From: Leptasterias polaris | Taxonomy: Eukaryota; Echinodermata; Asteroidea; Forcipulatida; Asteriidae | Direction of reading: 5' to 3' | DNA length: 64,000 bases | Assembly: GCA_037783415.1 (NCBI GenBank) | Contig: JAZGTN010000179.1 | Coordinates: forward strand, 288,001 to 352,000 | Program-made: the position numbers and the translations under genes | Shown here: positions 59,801 through 63,777 of the stretch, piece by piece | Position numbering within the stretch: position 1 is the first letter of the stretch | Layout: every line of letters starts with the position of its first letter | Notes under the pieces: model-generated | The model's database searches: none | The model's input: only the letters and a program-made list of their open reading frames with translations | Told to the model about the DNA's origin: nothing

Positions 59801-62800
59801 TGGCCGTAGCTGTAGTTTGCAACTGCTATTTAGGTATTCCCGCACCACCCGAACAACTCTTTCAAATTGTAATGTTTGTTTTAGGTGTTCGCGCTGCTGC
59901 ACTTGTTATTGTAAAAAAGAAAATTATAAGGTGTTATATATGCCAATCACCTCTTGTTTTTGTTTTGTTTTGTATACTTCTCCATCTTCTTCTTGTTCTC
60001 GATCTTCCCTTCTAATTTTTTCTACAGTGTAACCTAAGATTGAAACTAAATTGGGAATTGTAACTCATCAGACAATTGAACCTCAATATAAACATTGCAC
60101 AGATTTCATGATGCAAGATGACCTCTCTTTGTATCAACTAACATTAAATCTGTGTTTTATTTTTTAAATAAAGAACACAACTCAATAACATAAAAATGGA
60201 TATTTACAATAGTTGCATCATCTTAAAGGTCTTCAAAAACTTAACAAATGCTGAACAGAATGTGACCCGAATTGACCTTGACTTCCTGTAAAAAAAAACG
60301 GAAGTTGAAAATTTCAAAAATTTATCCCACAATCATTCCTTAAAAATGATTTAATCACATTTGGGGGAAAATTTATTATTTATGTTAAAAATCTGTATGG
60401 TCCCCAATTTCTGATGTCCAGAGTGCAATGATGAAGTCTAAATGAAGATTCTGTTCGTATTATTTTTGGCCTGACTAAGTTGGCAGGCCACCGTTATTTT
60501 ATATGGTAAGCCACTGTTAATGTTGTTACATATGTTTGGCCACCATTATTTTATATGATAAGCCACTGTATGGTAGGTCACTAGTATTATATATGGTAGT
60601 CCACTATTATGATAAATTGTAGGCCACTGTTATTAAAGAAAAAGAGGAAATAAGCTGATCAGCTGAAACAATTCATGCCTGGTGGTCACCACTGCACTGG
60701 TTTCACAATTCATGCCTGGTGGTCACCACTGCACTGGTTTCACAATTCATGCCTGGTGGTCACCACTGCACTGGTTTCACAAGATTGTTTTCATATATTT
60801 AATTGAGTTTTTAATCAACTTTTGCAGATAGCTTCCGAGTCCAAGATTGTGTTCGTAAAATTATCGTACATAGATGAGAACCAACTAGAGTATGATATTT
60901 CATCAGCTATTTTGAAAGTCAACCAGGAGACATCACAGAGCGGTGCAGGTAGGGGAAAGTTTGACCTCTTACTATTGTGAACTATTTGACCCCTTGCACC
61001 TATGTCACAGGCAGCTACTGTCTGCCCAAGGTCTGCCATTCTAGAAGTCACAAATGCATGTAAATATATGGTAAGGGTGTAAATGCGGAGTAAAAGAAAC
61101 TGACTCCTAAATTGGTGCAACCAAGGTTTATTGTGGTGATGATGTCAGGTGAATTGGATCAATAGTTTCACTACTGACTCCAATTTCATGGCTCTACTTA
61201 ACACAGAATTCTGTGTATACATTGCCCTGTAAAGCACATGATTCTATGGGTTGTAAGAGCCACAGAATTCTGTGCTTACATTGCCCTATAGAGGACATGA
61301 TTCTATGGGCCGTAAGAGCCACAGAATTCTGTGCTTACATTGCCCTATAAAGCTTATGATTCTATGGGCTGTAAGAGCCACAGAATTCTGTGCTTACATT
61401 GCCCTATAGAGGACATGATTCTATGGGCCATAAGAGCCACAGAATTCTGTGCTTACATTGCCCTATAAAGCTTATGATTCTATGGGCTGTAAGAGCCACA
61501 GAATTCTGTGCTTACATTGCCCTGTAAAGCACATGATTCTATGGGCTGTAAGAGCCGCAGAATTACATGTATGTGGTAAGCAGAGCCATGAAATTAGGAC
61601 CAAATTTGTCCATCAACCCCGCCCACCAGATTCACTTTTTTATTTGTTTAATAATCTGAGGAGATTTACCCTGGATAATAAAAAAAAAATTGCCATAAAG
61701 CAACATAAAGCAACTTATCTCAGCGGAGCATTGACTTCTTCAAATATGCAACTCTTTACTGACTTTACATATAAACTTCCATCAGATGTGAAAAAGGAGA
61801 AAGCACCCCCACCAGCCGGTAATTCCCACCACCGCGGACCTAGAGACCAGAATGAGGATTACATGCACAGTGATGACCACCATCGGCCTAACAACCCTTA
61901 CGAATCGCAGTATGAGTAAGTATTCATACCACTAAATCTAATGAATAGAGATTGTTGATGTGAATGATCAGTGACCTTTCGCCTGTTTGGCTGTCGGTAC
62001 TGCTTTCTCCAATACTTCAGGAATGGTGTAAGGGTTGGATAGAATGGATTTCAAAATGCCTCGTATTGTTATTATTATTATTATCAATTTGAGGTTGAAC
62101 AAAGAAAAATTTACTAGAGCGGGATTTAAATCAACGACCACAGGTTTAACATGCCAGTACTTTACCAACTGAGCTATCTAGCCCTATGTTGGCGGTCTCC
62201 CTATTTTGTTAATATCTTTGTTCGGGGTGCCAGTCAGAAGCCATTCAACCCATAGCTGCCTTGTTGCCAGGAATCACACCCTGGGAAGCGGCAGCCAGGG
62301 GATTACCTTAAGGGGATGCAACTTTTTTTTCTTCAAATATATTCTTATTATTATCAATATTTTCACATTGGACAGGATAATTCCACAATTTGATTTGTTA
62401 ACCCTCCTACTATCTAACCATTCAAAATCATCCACCTTGTTTTGAATGGGGGAACAAAAGAGTAGGCAACAAGATCTTATAACTGGCTGTTAAAAACCCG
62501 CAGTATCATCTGCAAGCAGGATCATGACCATGTGGTAAAAGACTGATCCAAAGGAGAAGTCCCTTATTGCTCGGCCACGACCCTGCAGGTTTTTAAAGGC
62601 ATTTTAAGACAGAGACACTTCTCCTTAATTCTCATAAATGCTCTTTTTGTTAAAAAAGCGTTATAATGTAGGATTATCTGTGAAGCGTTTCTGTTTTTAG
62701 GCCTATTTTCAAGAGTTATAATATAACAGCTGTAAATTATTCTTCATAGCAAAAGTTGATAAATAACGGACAACGCAATTTCCATGAAAATGTATTAAGA

Positions 62801-63777
62801 AAAATCTTCCATTGAGTGTACAAATGGTGCCTGCAGGAAGTCCAGGCTCTGTAGTTCGTTTTTAAACATGTGATGTCAAAGGTTGCGTGGTCTTTAGAAC
62901 CCATCTTCCCGATGTATTTAAGTCTTTTGTGAATGTTTTTCTGTCCAACAGTCATCAGTCTGACGGACGTCTTCCCGACCGAAGTGGAGGCGGAGGAGGA
63001 GGTGAACGCTGCTTTGTGTGCAACAACTTTGGCCATCTCAGCTATGACTGCCCAAAGAAAGGCGACCCTCGAGACCGCAACTACAGAAACAAAGGCGGAT
63101 CCAAAAAGGTAAGACTCTGTGTAATCTGTTTGCAGTCCAAAATAATAACTTTTTTAATCTATACATTTTGTATGAAAAGAAAACTTGTGAAGCTTACATT
63201 AGTTGTCATTAGAGCCATCATTTGTCAAAGGTGCCTATTTTTGGTATAATTTACTTGTTTTTCTTTAATTTGATGCCAGATTTGTACACACCAAAAACAA
63301 AGAAATAACAACCCTCATTTTTAATTTTTATAAATGCTATTCCGATTAAAAAAACAGATAATTAAGGGTAAAATGCTGCATTCGGCTGCCACTTTTTCAT
63401 TTGATATGACCAGAAGAAATATCTTATTTTTGGTAAATAAGATACTTGGTCATGAGGAATAAACAAATTGCTGTCGGATTCAGCATTTTTTCTTAATTCT
63501 GATTGGCACCCCCGAACAAAGATATTGACAAAATAGGGAGACCGCTAGTATTAGGGCTAGATGGCTCAGTTGGTAGTGCCTAAGCATGCTTTCATGTTTT
63601 CTATGAAAGTTGGAGCTCGTTTTCTATGAAAGTTGGATCACTAAGAATTAATCGGATAGATGTTTTCGTTGAAAGTAAGTTCTAACATGTATTGCAAAAT
63701 CACTGGAATGTCATGCTCCTTTTTTTTTTCACTTCTGTCCGCAGCAAAATTGGGGAAGAAAGAATCGCAAATATTAG
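20855..63777 (+). CDS. TRIM-like B-box / coiled-coil / two extended Tudor domains / CCHC zinc-knuckle protein, 24 exons
   Basis: Exons: 20855-20933, 22875-22963, 25622-25665, 26444-26509, 28231-28402, 29761-29838, 30137-30371, 30729-30846, 32110-32233, 34401-34502, 35279-35392, 36166-36256, 38015-38037, 39059-39169, 43287-44116, 44987-45048, 45264-45387, 46283-46397, 46845-46940, 50104-50208, 60828-60948, 61786-61915, 62952-63108, 63745-63777. All have GT/AG ends, all phases agree, and the sum is 1,073 codons with stop. Residues 5-50 form a B-box-like finger (CGRC, CADC, CDPC, H, H). Residues 57-175 are a Lys/Glu/Gln-rich coiled coil. Tudor 1 spans about 255-437, an acidic Lys/Glu linker to 779, Tudor 2 about 779-966. 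A CCHC knuckle (C1030, C1033, H1038, C1043) follows a Gly run, then a basic tail. Tudor proteins usually bind methyl-arginine PIWI partners in germ granules; B-box plus Tudor recalls RNF17/Qin. No RING is visible. That role is inference. Confidence 0.84.
21526..21605. repeat. Short palindromic repeat with CGTAACCCTCC ends
   Basis: CGTAACCCTCCATCCTCC is mirrored by GGAGGGTTACG. A second copy lies at 40890-40975 (CGTAACCCTCCATCCTC to AGTTACGATT). A small dispersed foldback. Confidence 0.65.
21596..21720. repeat. Degenerate CAGACAACTCGACGG reiteration
   Basis: The phrase CAGACAACTCGACG or a near variant occurs four to five times in about 120 bases. Spacing is irregular, so it is a decayed repeat and not an array. 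Confidence 0.6.
21838..21899. repeat. Perfect 21-base-arm hairpin inside a larger imperfect inverted repeat
   Basis: AGTGCCAATACTCTGGACTT(C) at 21838-21858 is exactly complementary to 21879-21899, with a 20-base loop. The flanks (CATGGGCTAGCCCC and GGGGCTAGGCATGG) also pair. It could be a foldback element end, or if transcribed a small stem-loop RNA. Confidence 0.75.
23077..25290. mobile_element. Host remnant of a GTATAAGGC-type TIR element, split by a second element
   Basis: The left flank near 23090-23190 carries CGGCGTATAAGGC, CCGTATAAGGCAC and CCGTATAAGACGCA. The right flank near 25160-25250 carries CAGATAAGAGGCAC, TTGATAAGACGCAGTG and TGCCTTATATGCAGG in mirrored style. These phrases are typical of short subterminal repeats of a DNA-transposon family. 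No transposase is left. Confidence 0.5.
23797..25137. mobile_element. Nested TIR element (AGCAAGCTTTTAGCCAG / CTGGCTAATAGCTTGC ends)
   Basis: The ends AGCAAGCTTTTAGCCAGGAT and CGCTGGCTAATAGCTTGC pair over about 18 bases. Subterminal GGGCGTCCAAA phrases occur on the left (AGGGTGTCCAAAT, AGGGCGTCCAAAT) and four or more times on the right (GGGGCGTCC, AGGGCGTCCAAAAG). About 1.34 kb, no recognisable transposase. Confidence 0.6.
25772..25807 (+). other. Possible 36-base optional microexon of the Tudor gene
   Basis: It is flanked by TTAG and GTATGT, starts and ends in phase 2, and codes 12 residues without a stop in the right frame. Skipping it keeps frame as well, and the coiled coil reads more smoothly without it. 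An upstream acceptor at 25761 would give a stop. Treat as unproven. Confidence 0.3.
27240..27535 (-). repeat. tRNA-derived SINE, family A, minus strand
   Basis: On the minus strand it reads GTCGTGGTCGAGCGGTCTAG (A box), then GTGTGGGTTCGATACCCGGT (B box), then TGACACTTGTGCCCCTGAGC. This is the same head as the copy at 15350. It lies in a Tudor-gene intron. Confidence 0.75.
27933..28121. repeat. Foldback with about 47-base arms
   Basis: TACTGTAAGCTTGTTATTTT at 27933 pairs with AAAATAACAAGCTTACAGTA ending at 28121. Pairing continues inward through TGTTGTGCCC...CACTTCCCCCAATC. The loop is about 95 bases and itself contains a short stem (CCCAGACA / TGTCTGGG). Confidence 0.8.
28440..28870 (+). repeat. 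SINE family A fragment
   Basis: It shares GTAATGCATGTAAAAGAACC, CAGTGCACTTATC, AGAGAAGGGGTTCGCCCCGG and CCATTACATGGTGCTATGTA with the 15350 copy. The head is degraded. Confidence 0.75.
31201..31378. mobile_element. MITE with ATAGACCTTATGCA ends
   Basis: AATAGACCTTATGCAAATGACGTCA at 31200 is mirrored by TGACGTCAATGCATAAGGTCTAT ending near 31376. About 177 bases. A TA at each end fits a Tc1/mariner-type target site. Confidence 0.75.
32314..33780. mobile_element. Non-autonomous DNA transposon, 1.46 kb, TACCGTAATCTTCGGAATAT ends
   Basis: The ends TACCGTAATCTTCGGAATAT and ATATTCCGAAGATTACGGTA are perfect mirror images. Subterminal ATAAGCCGCCCG phrases recur on both sides (32340-32420 and 33690-33755). 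An inner hairpin lies at 32480-32530 (GATGTACAGTGACT / AGTCACTGTACATC-like). No transposase was seen; the 132-codon open frame at its right end matches nothing I know. TA at both ends suggests a TA target duplication. Confidence 0.8.
34040..34380. repeat. Dispersed repeat, two tandem copies (GTAGATCAGCCCTTGTAC core)
   Basis: Two diverged copies of about 160 bases each contain AGTCTGAAA, then TAAAGCCTA, then GTAG(G/A)TCAGCCCTTGTAC, then TTTCTACTTTTT. The same family occurs at 12420 and 50330-50510. Confidence 0.65.
35692..35888. mobile_element. MITE/foldback with CATAGAGCTGCTTAAGCA ends
   Basis: GGGCCCATTTTCATAGAGCTGCTTAAGC at the left is mirrored by GCTTAAGCAGCTCTATGAAATTAGGCC at the right. 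About 197 bases. The end motif is widespread in marine deuterostome genomes as far as I recall. Confidence 0.8.
36448..36705. mobile_element. MITE with TTAAAGGGACACGTTGCC ends
   Basis: TTAAAGGGACACGTTGCCTT at the left is an exact mirror of AAGGCAACGTGTCCCTTTAA at the right, and pairing extends through GGATCGGGCGAGTTGGTCTATGAAAA. It is 258 bases with about 46-base arms. A related rearranged copy lies at 51770-52080. Confidence 0.88.
36720..36905 (-). repeat. SINE family A fragment, minus strand
   Basis: The minus strand reads GGCGTGTGGTGGCCAACCAA, then TGACTCAAGTTCTGATGGCC, then GATTGAATCTTGGTCATGAC, then CCTGGGCAAGACACTT. These are equivalents of the A-box, B-box and body of the 15350 copy. 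Confidence 0.65.
37062..37664. mobile_element. TIR element with TTAACCCTTTCAGCCCC ends
   Basis: TTAACCCTTTCAGCCCCAAG is mirrored by GGGGCTGAAGGGGTTTA. Inside, GACTAAAGTCGCCATTGGGGCT occurs twice (near 37588 and 37632). A separate inner hairpin pairs GGATCTTTCCA with TTGGAAAGATCC. About 600 bases, no coding frame. Confidence 0.6.
38015..38037 (+). other. 23-base microexon of the Tudor gene
   Basis: It is bounded by TTCACAG and GTAAGT, shifts phase from 1 to 0, and codes EEALGKK. It is needed to keep frame between the exons at 36166 and 39059, so it is well supported despite its size. Confidence 0.7.
38176..38325 (+). repeat. tRNA-derived SINE, family B
   Basis: The head reads GGGCTAGATAGCTCAGTTGG, then TAGAGCATCAGC (A box), and GTAGGTTCAAGTCCC (B box). 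It is followed by TAAATTTGTCTTTGTTCAACCCC. Other copies lie near 3880-3930, 62098-62245 (minus) and 63502-63583. It is preceded by GGGAGATCGCCAACATA in every copy, so the tRNA-like part is internal to the SINE. Confidence 0.8.
38769..38980. repeat. Tandem duplication, about 107-base unit x 2
   Basis: ATACTTATCATGTTTTAAAA opens both units (38769 and 38876). Both carry TGCTGTGGTTAAG, then CTTGGTTCAACAAATTTG, then CAGTTATATGAAGTCATTA. The units differ by a few substitutions and a small deletion. Confidence 0.85.
39870..40120. repeat. Dispersed repeat shared with 42680-42830
   Basis: The phrase GCCCTGACTGGACTACAAAA(A)ATT at about 40020 is matched by ACCCTGACTGGACTACACAAAATT at about 42780. Similar ...GTACTTTTTGCG / GCATTTTTTGCA sequence precedes both. 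Type unknown. Confidence 0.5.
40885..40975. repeat. Palindromic CGTAACCCTCC repeat, second copy
   Basis: AATCGTAACCCTCCATCCTC at the left is partly mirrored by AGTTACGATTATCG at the right. Same family as 21526-21605. Confidence 0.6.
41276..42147. repeat. Large foldback with two near-identical 388-base arms
   Basis: The left arm 41276-41663 begins TGGGTCTTTCCATAAATG. The right arm 41761-42147 is its reverse complement, ending CATTTATGGAAAGACCCA. Only about five differences are visible across the arms. The loop is 97 bases. Arms also carry inner short palindromes (CATCACACTGTAAC / GTTACAGTGTG). It sits in the 4.1 kb intron before the large linker exon of the Tudor gene, and a transcript would fold into a long duplex. 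No coding capacity. Confidence 0.93.
43287..44116 (+). other. Large linker exon of the Tudor gene (acidic, low complexity)
   Basis: An 830-base exon coding about 277 residues rich in Glu, Asp, Lys, Gln, Thr and Pro, with clusters such as ESKEEEKQPDDNQ and PGEDDEEDNPNLIEIN, then Gly/Tyr/His-rich sequence near its end. No folded domain is apparent; it probably is a disordered spacer between the two Tudor domains. Confidence 0.75.
44602..44764. repeat. Foldback with TGAGTTGTGGTGGTT ends
   Basis: TGAGTTGTGGTGGTTTTGGTAAGAACTGGTGG is mirrored, with a few mismatches, by CCACCCATCAGTTCTTTTCAGAACTACCACAACTCA. Inner parts also pair (GATCAGTATG / CATACTGATT). About 163 bases. Confidence 0.75.
45990..46105. 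repeat. Fragment of the TTTCATGGCTCTGCTTA foldback family
   Basis: CTAATTTCATGGCTCTGCTTAC, then GCAGAATTCTGCGCT at the left, and GAGCGCAGAATTATATGTAAG at the right. Same family as 2977-3190 and 61190-61605, with the outer right end missing. Confidence 0.6.
46438..46645. repeat. Diverged tandem duplication, about 125-base unit
   Basis: Both units carry TTATTCCAA, then AGCTTAG(C/T)GTGTCAACAA, then TAGATG, then GCTGGCAG / GCTAGCAG. Intronic, non-coding. Confidence 0.6.
47080..47112. repeat. Poly-C tract
   Basis: About 33 bases of C with a single A. Assembly length is unreliable. Confidence 0.85.
47633..49013. mobile_element. hAT-like non-autonomous element, CAGACATGCCAAC ends
   Basis: CAGACATGCCAAC at 47634 is mirrored by GTTGGCATGTCTG ending near 49013, and subterminal AATACGGGT / AATACAGGTTTT phrases occur on both sides. 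Ends starting CAG and A-rich flanks similar on both sides fit hAT elements. About 1.38 kb. The interior includes a GTGGGGTCC patch (48030-48170) shared with 18240-18340. Open frames of up to 120 codons inside overlap each other and resemble no transposase. Confidence 0.7.
49029..50012. mobile_element. Probable TIR element with TTAAAGGCACCTGG ends
   Basis: ATTAAAGGCACCTGGCAGTGG at the left is mirrored by TTCCAGGTGACTTTAA at the right. About 980 bases. It abuts the preceding element. Interior frames (for instance 137 codons at 49506) look random. Confidence 0.55.
50330..50511. repeat. Dispersed repeat, copy of the 12420/34040 family
   Basis: CAGGCATGATATTCTTCCTAC, then CTGAAATGTCTATTA, then GTAGATCAGCCCTTGTACTC, in the same order as at 34040. 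Confidence 0.65.
50512..51300 (+). repeat. SINE family A interrupted by a nested element
   Basis: The head at 50512-50571 (GTATCATGGCCGAGCTGTCT, A box) continues at 51179 (GGTGTGGGTTCGAATCCTGG, B box, then CATGACACGTGTGACCTTGAGC). The 607-base element between them carries terminal inverted repeats and splits the SINE cleanly. Confidence 0.8.
50572..51178. mobile_element. TIR element (CAGGGTTCTG ends) inserted in a SINE
   Basis: CAGGGTTCTGCCCAGGATTT at the left and CAGAACCCTG at the right are inverted copies. GCTAAG occurs on both flanks (50566-50571 and 51179-51184) as a target duplication. The ends begin CAG and the subterminal regions show AGTGGCGGAAAAA / GGCGGTTTTTCCG. hAT-like, non-coding. 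Confidence 0.82.
51770..52080. mobile_element. Rearranged relative of the 36448 MITE, foldback form
   Basis: CAAGGCATATTTGTGTGGATCATTATGTTCTACTTTTGAAAC at the right is close to the interior of the 36448 element. The left half carries the inverted form (AACCATTTGTTATGAAATAA and TTTTAAAAGTAGAA). It opens ATGTTGCCTTACATTCGG. Confidence 0.6.
52085..52235. repeat. Tandem repeat, about 52-base unit x 3
   Basis: GACTAATGTACTA(A/T)A(G/A)CT, then TTAGCATTA, then AAAATGCATTGC(A/G)ATGA occurs three times with slight variation; the last unit is truncated. Confidence 0.8.
52397..52557 (-). pseudogene. Mariner/Tc1-type DDE transposase fragment
   Basis: The minus strand codes about 52 residues ending in the transposase core: HLWWAQDGAPPHRRIVTDRL, then VEWPPRSPDLTP just before a stop. 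QDGAPPH with its aspartate and the WPPRSPDLTP motif are hallmarks of the IS630-Tc1-mariner DDE domain. The frame is intact over this part, but both ends are cut. It lies next to a short inverted repeat (52284-52396), probably part of a rearranged copy. Confidence 0.85.
53455..53495. repeat. T/C-rich simple tract
   Basis: A TTTTTCTTTTTC-type polypyrimidine run in the large Tudor-gene intron. Confidence 0.7.
54863..54990. repeat. Foldback with GAGCCCGACCAGGGCGCCGC ends
   Basis: CAGAGCCCGACCAGGGCGCCGCCATTA is mirrored by TAATGGCGGCGCCCAGTCGGGCTCG. Arms are about 27 bases, GC-rich in an AT-rich setting, with a loop of about 74 bases. Confidence 0.85.
55115..55141. repeat. Poly-T tract
   Basis: A T run of about 23 bases followed by A/T-rich sequence. 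On the minus strand it could be the poly-A tail of a retroelement, but no element body was recognised. Confidence 0.6.
55863..56224. mobile_element. TIR element, second copy of the 19062 family
   Basis: TTAAAGGCCCTGTACACTATTGGTAAGAT opens it and CCAATCCTGTATAATACCTTTAA closes it. Interior strings ACATAACTTACATG, GAGTAAAACAATAGT and CACAGGTTTGTTATTTCATG are shared with 19062-19410. Confidence 0.75.
56690..56807. repeat. Foldback with GCCATTTTGAGATATGGC ends
   Basis: AGCCATTTTGAGATATGGCGGACAC is mirrored by GTGTCTGCCATATCTCAAAAAGGCT, and inner pieces pair (TTTGGGTAAAT with ACACCCAAAC). About 118 bases, just downstream of the fibrinogen-domain gene. Confidence 0.75.
57041..58042 (-). CDS. Secreted PAN/apple plus fibrinogen-C domain protein (lectin-like), intronless, nested in the Tudor-gene intron
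   Basis: Fibrinogen-related proteins of this type (ficolin/tenascin/techylectin-like) are secreted recognition molecules in innate immunity. The frame codes 333 residues; Met11 (58012) is the better start because a clean signal peptide follows at once. A PAN/apple-like module (C64, C68, C74, C86) is followed by the fibrinogen C-terminal domain from about 122: SCEELLESGYGVSGEYTI, GWIVIQRRQDG, FWIGNENL, the FDRDNDKD calcium loop, and GGWWYVHC. Disulfides are expected C126-C155 and C280-C293; C297 is an extra cysteine next to FNGPY. The closing ESIMKIK is typical. N-glycosylation sequons include NLS, NNTS and NQS. It lies antisense inside the 10.6 kb intron 50209-60827. AATAAA overlaps the stop region and another lies at 56989-56994 (minus). 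Ligand unknown. Confidence 0.9.
   Translation of the reverse strand: MKYFAVDAITMKQTTALFLFSFPLVLLACFDHRGGSKQIFFSATNQNLQGNIIEIKTTRSHVTCARDCSTLLLCVSFNFHEESYLCQLNNASREQHPQDLIKFRGSVYFDTNKDTTGLSVRVFKSCEELLESGYGVSGEYTIFANGFEKGLKVYCDMENDGGGWIVIQRRQDGTVGFYRDWETYKAGFGNLSDEFWIGNENLRKLSDLTGWWTLRVNLVNWEQNMVWVEYGEFGLYTSSYRLHLEVYNNTSSLDTALAYHKNQSFSTFDRDNDKDREGSCAKLYQGGWWYVHCTKACFNGPYQNVRVPYRWGIHWGSWTGYYYSAKESIMKIK
58360..60110. repeat. Composite repeat region with duplicated flanks
   Basis: CACCACCCTAACAACTCTTTGAAATTG at 58372 is repeated, diverged, at 59843 (CACCACCCGAACAACTCTTTCAAATTG). Also repeated are the TTCTCCATCTTCTT phrase and the GATTGGAACTGAATTGAG / GATTGAAACTAAATTGGG phrase. In between are ATGACGTCATC-containing repeats and an inner part with mirrored GGCTACAGCTATGGC / GCCGTAGCTGTAG. 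Probably an old element with long direct flanks. No coding frame was recognised. Confidence 0.5.
60480..60640. repeat. Degenerate tandem GGCCAC(C/T)(A/G)TTATTTTATATG repeat
   Basis: Four or five variants of GGCCACCATTATTTTATATGATAAGCCACTGT follow one another with irregular spacing. Intronic. Confidence 0.75.
60668..60778. repeat. Perfect tandem repeat, 37-base unit x 3
   Basis: The unit ACAATTCATGCCTGGTGGTC... begins at 60668, 60705 and 60742. The three copies look identical. It ends 49 bases before the next Tudor-gene exon at 60828. Confidence 0.9.
61190..61605. repeat. 59-base minisatellite x 6 within a foldback element
   Basis: Units start at 61202, 61261, 61320, 61379, 61438 and 61497, each opening CACAGAATTCTGTG. 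A short variable core distinguishes three types: CTGTAAAGCACATG (A), CTATAGAGGACATG (B) and CTATAAAGCTTATG (C), in the order A B C B C A. The array is framed by TTTCATGGCTCTACTTAA and TAAGCAGAGCCATGAAATT, ends of the same foldback family as 2977. Confidence 0.9.
62098..62245 (-). repeat. tRNA-derived SINE, family B, minus strand
   Basis: The minus strand reads GGGCTAGATAGCTCAGTTGG (A box), then CCTGTGGTCGTTGATTTAAA (B box), then AAATTTTTCTTTGTTCAACC. It is preceded by GGGGTGCCAGTCAGAAG-type complement. The most complete copy of family B in the window. Confidence 0.8.
62952..63108 (+). other. CCHC zinc-knuckle exon of the Tudor gene
   Basis: After a six-glycine run the exon codes CFVCNNFGHLSYDC, an exact Cx2Cx4Hx4C zinc knuckle, followed by an Arg/Lys/Asn-rich stretch (DPRDRNYRNKGG). 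Such knuckles bind single-stranded nucleic acid in CCHC proteins. The last exon adds only ten basic residues and then TAG. Confidence 0.85.
63502..63583 (+). repeat. SINE family B head fragment
   Basis: GGCACCCCCGAACAAAGATATTG, then AGGGAGACCGC, then GGGCTAGATGGCTCAGTTGG. The B box and body are lost. Confidence 0.7.

Larger units (their letters stand above)
45264..60948 (+). other. Extended Tudor domain 2, five-exon cassette
   Basis: Exon lengths are 124, 115, 96, 105 and 121, with phases 1-2, 2-0, 0-0, 0-0 and 0-1, the same as Tudor 1. The protein reads SICIATPLSDNGRFWASRL, then GQWCRARVEGINDNK, then VHVRYVDFGQADVVEENRI, then AMELSIANKN, then KIVFVKLSYID. The usual DYGN is DFGQ. The fourth intron of the cassette is over 10 kb and holds the fibrinogen-domain gene. 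Confidence 0.85.

Noticed and set aside
61190..61605. CRISPR-like regular repeat array
   Set aside because: Units are contiguous with no unique spacers, and the setting is an animal intron; it is a minisatellite.
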